Positions 58,669 through 64,000 of a stretch of DNA of 64,000 nt are shown piece by piece (position 1 is the first letter of the stretch; the number at the start of each line of letters is the position of its first letter). The position numbers and the translations under genes are program-made. The stretch spans positions 120,755 to 184,754 of the forward strand of contig CAYNVO010000004.1 in NCBI GenBank assembly GCA_964400675.1, read 5' to 3'. This stretch comes from 9FT-COMBO-48-23 sp964400675 (lineage in GTDB: Bacteria > Chloroflexota > Dehalococcoidia > GIF9 > UBA5629). The notes under the pieces are model-generated. The model saw only the letters and a list, made by a program, of their open reading frames with translations, had not been told where the DNA came from and searched no databases.

Positions 58669-61128
58669 TTGGTTGAAGATGAACTCAGAATAGGTGTCTT
58701 TGTTTGCGATTGCGGGCTTAACATTGCCGGGTCTGTGGATACGGAAGAGGTACGGCGGTCGGCAGAAGAGCTTCCCGACGTGGTGGTTGCGGTGAGAAAC
58801 AGATATACCTGCGCTGACCCGGGCCAGGTAGAAATAAAAAGGCATATCAGTGAACACAGACTGAACCGTGTGGTTATAGCTTCTTGCACACCGCGGCTTC
58901 ATGAGTCCACCTTCCGTAAGTGCGTAGCTGAAGTTGGACTTAACCCTTACCTGCTGGAGATGACTAGCATCAGGGAGCACTGCAGTTGGGTGCACCTCTA
59001 TGACCGGGAGTCGGCTACTAAGAAAGCTGCAGATATTGTTAAGATTGCGGTAGCCCGGGCGCGACTTCTCCAGCCGCAGCAGGAGATGGAAATCCCGGTG
59101 ACTGATGCTGCCCTGGTAATCGGTGGTGGTGTAGCCGGGATTCAGGCGGCGTTGGACCTTGCCGATGCCGGGCATCAGGTATATCTGGTGGAGGAGAAGC
59201 CATCTATCGGTGGAATCATGGCTCAGTTAGATAAAACCTTCCCTACAATGGATTGTTCTATATGTGTGCTCGGGCCCAAAATGATGGATGTGGGTCGCCA
59301 CCCCAGGATCAAGCTGTTTGCCTACAGCAGCGTTGAAGATGTATCTGGCTATGTGGGTAACTTCAAGGTCCGCGTCCGTAAGAAAGCCCGTTACGTGGAT
59401 GAAACCTTGTGCACCGCCTGTGGCAAGTGCGCTGAGGCTTGTCCTGTGGTATTGCCCGATGAATTCCAGCAGGGTTTTTCCTCGCGCAAGGCAGCCTATA
59501 TCGATTTTCCTCAAGCAGTACCCTCAGCATTCCTTATCGACATGGAGCATTGCCTGGGAAATAAACCTGTAGCCTGTGTCAAATGTGTGGATGCTTGCGA
59601 AAAGAAGTGCATAGATTTGCACATGCAGGATAAGATAATAGAGTTTGAAGTTGGTGCCATAATCGTAGCCACCGGCATGGGTGTTTATGACCCCACTCAG
59701 CTTGATGAGTACGGCTATACCCGTTTTGAAAATGTAATCACCAGCATGGAATTCGAAAGACTGATATGTGGTGGTGGACCTACTGAAGGTCACCTGGTAC
59801 GTCCCTCTGACCACAAAACCCCCAAGCGCATTGGCTTTATACAATGCGTAGGCTCGCGGACAGAGAACCGTGGCCATCCCTACTGCTCCAATGTGTGTTG
59901 TATGAATACGGTTAAGGATAGCCTGCTGATTAAAGAGCATGACCCAGACGCAGGAATTTTCGTCTTCTACATGGATATTCGTGCCTTCGGTAAAGGATTT
60001 GAAGACCTGGTACGTCGCTCCCGGGAGGTCGGCGTGCGCTACATTCGAGGCATCCCTGGAGAAATCAGGGAAGACCCGTCGACTAGGAATCTCCTCGTCA
60101 GGGTGGAGAATACCACAACAGCGCGGGTGGAAGAATATGAGCTGGATATGGTGGTGCTCTCGGTAGGGCTTGAGCCAAAGGCTGACCTGAAGAAGCTCAC
60201 CGGTATATTGAACCTATCACAGACCAGCGATGGCTTTCTAATGGAAGCTCATCCCAAGCTCAGGCCGGTAGATGCACCGACGCCGGGCATCTTTTTCGCT
60301 GGCTGTGTCGAAGCGCCTAAAGACATAAAAGACAGCGTCACCCAGGCTGGAGCCGCCGCCGCCCGGAGTTCAATTCTCTTGAATGCCGGTGTCATCAAAG
60401 GCGAGGCTATTAAAGCCATAATTGACCTTGACAAGTGCACCTCCTGCGGCGTCTGTGCCCGTGTCTGCCCCTACGGAGCTATAAAAGTCGATGTCAAAGC
60501 TAAGTCTGGAGCAAAATTGATAGCTGCCGCCTGCGCCGGTTGTGGCGCCTGTGCCGCTGAGTGTCGCTTCGATGCTATCACCATGCAACATTTCAGCGAC
60601 GCTCAGGTGATTGCTCAAATAGATGCTGCTTTGGAGACAGACCCGGAGCAGAAAATCATTACTTTCCTGTGCAACTGGTGTAGCTATGCCGCCGGTGACC
60701 TGGCAGGAGTCTCCAGGATGCAGTTCCCACCGAATAACCGCTTCATCCGCACCATGTGCAGCGGTAGAGTGGATGAGAGCTTTATACTCCATGCATTCGA
60801 AAAAGGTGCGCCAGTGGTGCTGCTCTCCGGTTGTCATTTGAGTGACTGCCATTATATAAGTGCCAATCACTGGACTATGCGCCGGGCTGACAGGCTCTGG
60901 GACAAGCTGGAAAAGCTGGGTATTCGCCCTGAACGCCTGCAACTGGAATGGATAAGTGCTGCTGAAGGTGCCCGGTTTGCTCAAATCATGCGCGAACTCG
61001 AGGAGATGCGCCAGAAAGTTACGCCTGATGAGATAGCCCAAGCCCGGAGGGTGCTCGCCGAGCAGAGGCTGAAAGCTAAGAAAGAGCCTGCCGTCGAAGA
61101 TGATCTGGGCGATACAGCAAAGGTATGA
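58669..61128 (+). CDS. hdrA: HdrA-MvhD fusion, flavin electron-bifurcating subunit
   Basis: This 819-residue protein begins with the HdrA N-terminal domain (VFVCDCGLNIAGSVD). The FAD module follows (VIGGGVAGIQAALDLADAGH), with ferredoxin motif CTACGKCAEACPV near residue 248, IGFIQCVGSR, and two more clusters near 591-625 (CTSCGVCARVCPYG, CAGCGACAAECR). Residues ~660-785 are an MvhD domain (FLCNWCSYAAGD, MCSGRVDESFILHAFEKGA, LLSGCHLSDCHY). HdrA bifurcates electrons at FAD. It starts at TTG 58669 directly after the previous stop, with GGAGG 8 bases upstream. Confidence 0.93.
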   Translation: MVEDELRIGVFVCDCGLNIAGSVDTEEVRRSAEELPDVVVAVRNRYTCADPGQVEIKRHISEHRLNRVVIASCTPRLHESTFRKCVAEVGLNPYLLEMTSIREHCSWVHLYDRESATKKAADIVKIAVARARLLQPQQEMEIPVTDAALVIGGGVAGIQAALDLADAGHQVYLVEEKPSIGGIMAQLDKTFPTMDCSICVLGPKMMDVGRHPRIKLFAYSSVEDVSGYVGNFKVRVRKKARYVDETLCTACGKCAEACPVVLPDEFQQGFSSRKAAYIDFPQAVPSAFLIDMEHCLGNKPVACVKCVDACEKKCIDLHMQDKIIEFEVGAIIVATGMGVYDPTQLDEYGYTRFENVITSMEFERLICGGGPTEGHLVRPSDHKTPKRIGFIQCVGSRTENRGHPYCSNVCCMNTVKDSLLIKEHDPDAGIFVFYMDIRAFGKGFEDLVRRSREVGVRYIRGIPGEIREDPSTRNLLVRVENTTTARVEEYELDMVVLSVGLEPKADLKKLTGILNLSQTSDGFLMEAHPKLRPVDAPTPGIFFAGCVEAPKDIKDSVTQAGAAAARSSILLNAGVIKGEAIKAIIDLDKCTSCGVCARVCPYGAIKVDVKAKSGAKLIAAACAGCGACAAECRFDAITMQHFSDAQVIAQIDAALETDPEQKIITFLCNWCSYAAGDLAGVSRMQFPPNNRFIRTMCSGRVDESFILHAFEKGAPVVLLSGCHLSDCHYISANHWTMRRADRLWDKLEKLGIRPERLQLEWISAAEGARFAQIMRELEEMRQKVTPDEIAQARRVLAEQRLKAKKEPAVEDDLGDTAKV

Positions 61129-61133
61129 ATTAG

Positions 61134-61271
61134 ATGGAAGAGCAACTAAAGTGTCTTCACTGCGGCTTCGAATATAGGGTAACTGCGGATAACAAGAGAG
61201 GTCCTCAAGAGCGGGTTTGCCCTAAGTGCAAATCGAACAGCGTACACCGGCTACCAGACAAGAAAGAATAA
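61134..61271 (+). CDS. 45-residue zinc-ribbon protein
   Basis: CLHCGFEYRV and CPKCKSNSVHRL give a four-cysteine zinc ribbon. It starts 5 bases after hdrA and closes the operon. It could serve as an assembly or rubredoxin-like helper; that is a guess. Confidence 0.62.
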   Translation: MEEQLKCLHCGFEYRVTADNKRGPQERVCPKCKSNSVHRLPDKKE

Positions 61272-61460
61272 GCTTCTATCCAGAGAGCACTTCGCCTTCT
61301 CTGTCATTCTGACCACTTCTCCTGTCATTCTGAGAGAATGTAGCGACCGAAGAATCTCTACCTCGCTCATTCTGAGCCTGTCGAAGAATATCCTTGGCTC
61401 AGCATAAACTCCACGAAGAATCTCACTACCCAAAGGCGGCATTCCCACGCAATCTCAAAG
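61272..61460. repeat. dispersed GTCATTCTGA / GAAGAATCTC repeats
   Basis: Three copies of (G/C)TCATTCTGA (near 61303, 61322 and 61366) alternate with GAAGAATCTC or GAAGAATATC, and one CTGTCGAAGAAT. This is the common intergenic repeat of several Chloroflexota and other bacterial genomes. No gene is present. Confidence 0.6.
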
Positions 61461-61467
61461 GTATATG

Positions 61468-61496
61468 TTTACAAAGCTTCCTTTTCCTATTAAAAT
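61468..61496 (+). promoter_or_regulatory. promoter of tRNA-Val
   Basis: TTTACA (61468-61473) and TAAAAT (61491-61496) are 17 bases apart and end 12 bases before the tRNA. Confidence 0.65.
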
Positions 61497-61508
61497 AGGC
61501 GTGTTTCA

Positions 61509-61560
61509 GGGCGGTTAGCTCAGTGGTTAGAGCGCTTGCTTCACACGCAAGAGGTGCGGG
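61509..61560 (+). pseudogene. 5' part of tRNA-Val (CAC), 3' end replaced
   Basis: The acceptor 5' strand GGGCGGT, the D arm GCTC-AGTGGTTA-GAGC and the anticodon arm CTTGC-TTCACAC-GCAAG (anticodon CAC) are perfect, followed by AGGTGCGGG. The T loop and the 3' acceptor strand (ACCGCCC expected) are absent; unrelated DNA follows. The break is at the same part of the tRNA where the tRNA-Met copies begin and end. GCAAGAGGTG recurs at 61608-61617. Confidence 0.72.
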
Positions 61561-61679
61561 GCTAGCTTCGAGGTCTCCGGGGCCAGATACGAAATTAGGG
61601 CCACGAAGCAAGAGGTGTGCTGCCTTATCGTTTATGCCGGTGCGTCCAGTCTGTTTTCTTTTTGGTCCCGTGTTCATTT
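61561..61679. other. junction DNA behind the broken tRNA-Val
   Basis: It has no gene. It contains the 10-bp copy of the tRNA-Val variable region at 61608-61617, perhaps a trace of the rearrangement. Confidence 0.4.
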
Positions 61680-61862
61680 TTATCCCTCACTACTTATTTT
61701 CTTTGCTATCTTCTCGATTCTTGCCCTTGCCAGAGGAGATGGGCTAAAGCTTCCCTTTTCCCAGCGCCTCACAGTAAGTACGCTGACTCCCAACTTTCGA
61801 GCCAATCCTTCTTGGCTTAAGCCAAGTCTGTGCCTCAGCGCTCTGATTGCCTCTTTGTCCAT
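61680..61862 (-). CDS. 60-residue XRE-type HTH protein
   Basis: RHRLGLSQEGLARKLGVSVLTVRRWEKG is a classic helix-turn-helix of the Cro/XRE type with little else attached. Such short regulators are common on integrated elements. It lies just behind the broken tRNA. Confidence 0.78.
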   Translation of the reverse strand: MDKEAIRALRHRLGLSQEGLARKLGVSVLTVRRWEKGSFSPSPLARARIEKIAKKISSEG

Positions 61863-62395
61863 AAAGAAAACCCATTCTGTTTAAATACAATGATAGCACA
61901 TATGTTACCCACTGTCAAGGCCAAATTTCGCCTAATGTCCGGAGAATTAGCCTACAGAAACGCGCCTGTCATATCCTGCCAGTTTACTGTGGTGTCTTTA
62001 TAGGTGCAAGTGAGCGCACTGTTTCGCACCTTTGCACAGGTGCTATTACACGTGTTCAACCCGCACTTGTCCGAGGCTACAGGCATAGGTACGAAGAGTA
62101 TACCCTCACACAGGTGCGGTCCCATAGGTGCGACACTCCAAGGTGCGACCTCATTGAGGGATTCCCAGGGGAAGGGGGGGGCTCCCCTCCCCCTGCAGGT
62201 ACGAAAAACGTACGATTTTGGGGAAATGCCTCCTGCTGAATTTGCCGCACAATCGCCCGTTATATTGGCAATTGCTGGATAGAGAAAAATCCGGCTAAGC
62301 GAGTAACAATTTGGTCTTTTGTTCAATTAGCTGAAATAACAAGCGAGGCAGACAAGTCAAAATCTGCAAAAGAGCAGTCGGCCCGTTTTTTATGT
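61863..62395. other. 533 bases without a clear gene, holding the AGGTGC array
   Basis: Frames on both strands (minus 61952-62326, plus 62004-62282) lack start signals and protein-like composition. The main content is the repeated motif described at 62002-62202 and a GC-rich run near 62170-62194. Confidence 0.45.
62002..62202 (+). repeat. array of eight AGGT(G/A)C motifs
   Basis: The core lies at 62002, 62026 (inverted), 62038, 62087, 62112, 62126, 62141 and 62197, often as AGGTGCGA or AGGTACGA with T or A before it. Spacing is irregular (9 to 50 bases between cores). It sits between two XRE regulator genes and may be an operator cluster or iteron-type site. Confidence 0.5.
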
Positions 62396-62617
62396 TCAGA
62401 AAGAAAATAGCTCGGACAATTTGACACCTAAAGCCCGCGCAATGGCTGCCATATTCTTTAATGCCGGGTTACGCTCTCCCCTCTCAATACCCCCAAGGTA
62501 TGTTCTGTGTATACCTGCTCTAAATGCTAGCTCTTCCTGAGACAAGCCCTTTGCCAATCTCAGGTCGCGGATCCTATTCCCGAATTGTTTTTGTATGTTA
62601 CTCAATTGTTTTGGCAA
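62396..62617 (-). CDS. 73-residue XRE-type HTH regulator
   Basis: FGNRIRDLRLAKGLSQEELAFRAGIHRTYLGGIERG is a strong XRE helix-turn-helix, followed by NMAAIARALGVKLSELF. This pattern is typical of repressors of restriction systems and mobile elements. The start is TTG 62617; no ribosome site is evident. It is divergent from the lipoprotein at 62770. Confidence 0.85.
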   Translation of the reverse strand: MPKQLSNIQKQFGNRIRDLRLAKGLSQEELAFRAGIHRTYLGGIERGERNPALKNMAAIARALGVKLSELFSF

Positions 62618-62659
62618 CTAGCGTGTAATCCTTGACTAAATGCTAGCGCCATGTATACA
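62618..62659 (+). promoter_or_regulatory. divergent promoter region with CTAGCG boxes
   Basis: TTGACT (62632-62637) and TATACA (62654-62659) are 16 bases apart and point to the lipoprotein gene. CTAGCG occurs at 62618-62623 and 62643-62648, flanking the -35, and could be a regulator site. Confidence 0.45.
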
Positions 62660-62769
62660 ATGAGTCTACAGACTATAAGTATCATTTACATACAAACTCC
62701 ACTAAAGATAGTAATCGAGGAAGGGTTGAAGCTGCAAGAGCATTATAGCTACCAGCAGGAGGTGATAAA

Positions 62770-63777
62770 ATGGCTAAGACTGTCCTTTCAATTGTGGCAC
62801 TTTTAGCATTGATTGGCTTGGCTGCCGCATGTGCGCCGTACTCCCCGCCATCCAATTATCCAACAGGTCAACAGAATCCTCCTCAATCCAGCCCTCCGGC
62901 ACAGGCACAAACTACAGAGACGCCTGCTTCAGCACAACAAGGTGGGCCCCCTTTAAATATAGCAATCGACTATGCAGGAATCTTATCTGCTTATAATCGT
63001 CATGTATTAAGTCCACACCAGGCAATGGTGAAATTGGTCGTGGTCGTCAGTGACGGCAGAACATTAGTCGAACGCACTATGCCATTTACAGGCTATCAAC
63101 GAATGGATGATTTTGATATATGGGAAGTTAACATTAGGGGATTACACATTGATTCTGCAACTAATTATTTAAAGCTTTCTATCAGAGCATACGACGTAGA
63201 TCCAGATATAGATTTTGAAAAAAGCTTCTTGTCTGCTCTTAACGAGCTGGGACAGACCGGAGCAAGCAATGTTAAAGCAATATTGGATTCATTACCGGGG
63301 CAATGGTATCTCGGCGAGTATGAAAATACATGGTATCCCTCCCAAAATTGGGGGATTAATTCTTATAATGGCGAAAAGGGGACCAATATGCGAGTTTGGT
63401 TTCGAATATGGTCGAGCCAGGAACCTGCACCGTTACCCAAGCCCACATTGCAACCAGCTGTCGAGATTCAAAATGTGGTATTACCGAACACTGTTTCGTT
63501 GGGAAATATAGGACTTAAACATGTGAATCATACCCTCATATTGACCAATAAAGAAAATACTGATGTTACGATTGACTATTTCGGGGACTCAGATCTAGCG
63601 ATGGATCTTTACAGAAGCCCGGTTAAAGGTACAGTTAAAGTACCTGGTGGGAATTCAATAGAAGTGACCCATTCATTCCAGTATTCCAAGACAGGCACTA
63701 CAACTGTAACGTACATCGTATATTATCATGGCAATGAGCTCAATAGGTGGTCCGGAACAGTCACAGTTACGCGTTGA
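62770..63777 (+). CDS. lipoprotein, unknown function
   Basis: This 335-residue protein has lipobox LAAAC, then a Gln/Pro/Ser/Thr linker of about 45 residues. A mixed domain follows (residues ~65-215), and a C-terminal beta domain (NVVLPNTVSLGNIGLKHVNHTL by position, ending TVTYIVYYHGNELNRWSGTV). AGGAGG lies 6 bases before ATG 62770. No family is recognised. Confidence 0.72.
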   Translation: MAKTVLSIVALLALIGLAAACAPYSPPSNYPTGQQNPPQSSPPAQAQTTETPASAQQGGPPLNIAIDYAGILSAYNRHVLSPHQAMVKLVVVVSDGRTLVERTMPFTGYQRMDDFDIWEVNIRGLHIDSATNYLKLSIRAYDVDPDIDFEKSFLSALNELGQTGASNVKAILDSLPGQWYLGEYENTWYPSQNWGINSYNGEKGTNMRVWFRIWSSQEPAPLPKPTLQPAVEIQNVVLPNTVSLGNIGLKHVNHTLILTNKENTDVTIDYFGDSDLAMDLYRSPVKGTVKVPGGNSIEVTHSFQYSKTGTTTVTYIVYYHGNELNRWSGTVTVTR

Positions 63778-63839
63778 AGTTATCCTACTTTATTAACGTA
63801 AATAACAAAACAGGCTTCTGTGCAACAGGATGTGACCTT

Positions 63840-64000
63840 CTATCGGCGTGCGGTTAAAGCGCGCTGCACCTCTCTGCTTAACTGCTCGGTATCAAAGGGC
63901 TTGTCAAGATGGGCAACTTTAGTCTCGGAGAGAAACTTTTTGGTGTCCGCACCTATAATATCGCCAGTGATGAAGACTACTCTCCGGGCTAGCGATTTAT
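63840..64000 (-). CDS. response-regulator receiver domain, C-terminal end (5' part off window)
   Basis: Fifty-two codons are visible to the stop at 63840. VVFITGDIIGADTKKFL and HLDKPFDTEQLSREVQRAL match the last strand and helix of a CheY-like receiver, including the conserved Thr and the Lys-Pro. It ends the protein, so it is either a lone receiver or the C-terminus of a hybrid kinase. Confidence 0.72.
   Translation of the reverse strand, partial: KSLARRVVFITGDIIGADTKKFLSETKVAHLDKPFDTEQLSREVQRALTARR

Noticed and set aside
61952..62326. 124-codon minus-strand frame
   Set aside because: No start signals, odd composition, and its sequence is dominated by the AGGTGC motif array and a GC-rich run.

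Overview
The window looks like chromosomal DNA of an anaerobic monoderm bacterium, most likely Chloroflexota, class Dehalococcoidia. This is an inference. It rests on a mannosylglycerate pathway, an Hdr/2-oxoacid:ferredoxin oxidoreductase operon, fourteen lipoprotein genes (one broken) with no outer-membrane proteins, many 4Fe-4S proteins, and short operons separated by dispersed repeats. No rRNA, ribosomal protein or marker gene is present to fix the taxonomy.

Layout. 1-4.7 kb: a B12-binding radical SAM protein that runs off the left edge, then glpK and a glycerol-3-phosphate dehydrogenase. 4.7-8.3 kb: an intact tRNA-Met followed by four single-gene segments, each closed by a copy of the tRNA 3' end (44, 34, 33 and 23 bp). 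This looks like serial site-specific insertion. 8.3-19.7 kb: lipoproteins, a DUF362 ferredoxin protein, other Fe-S and methyltransferase genes, several microproteins, a toxin-antitoxin pair, a HEPN-like protein and a GIY-YIG protein. Several single genes here sit between direct repeats or between pieces of a broken gene. 19.7-31.1 kb: an ECF sigma/anti-sigma/VWA-lipoprotein module, an HXXEE protein, a QueG-like protein, DUF1003, a WD40-like and a TPR lipoprotein, msrB-msrA, an Ig-like lipoprotein and a DegV stub. 31.2-39.1 kb: an ATP-grasp protein divergent from a GH38 mannosidase, mannosyl-3-phosphoglycerate synthase, an asparagine-synthetase-like protein and mannosyl-3-phosphoglycerate phosphatase. 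This is a complete mannosylglycerate route with two extra ATP-dependent carboxylate-modifying enzymes. 39.1-50.6 kb: an acyl-CoA dehydrogenase pseudogene, an IS1595-family element, and a lipoprotein-rich stretch with a secreted caspase-like protein between two lamin-tail lipoproteins. 50.6-61.3 kb: one long operon, korDABC, a 1175-aa GltD/HdrA hybrid, an MvhD-like subunit, an HdrC-HdrB fusion, an HdrA-MvhD fusion and a zinc ribbon. 61.3-64 kb: dispersed repeats, a tRNA-Val whose 3' end is missing, two XRE regulators, an array of AGGTGC motifs, a lipoprotein and the 3' end of a response regulator.

How the genes work together. GlpK and GlpD feed glycerol into triose phosphates. The Kor/Hdr operon probably oxidises a 2-oxoacid to reduce ferredoxin and redistributes the electrons by flavin-based bifurcation to a disulfide or NAD(P)H-type acceptor. 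The mannosylglycerate cluster makes a compatible solute and may amidate or conjugate it. The accessory stretches record repeated small insertions, often of single genes.
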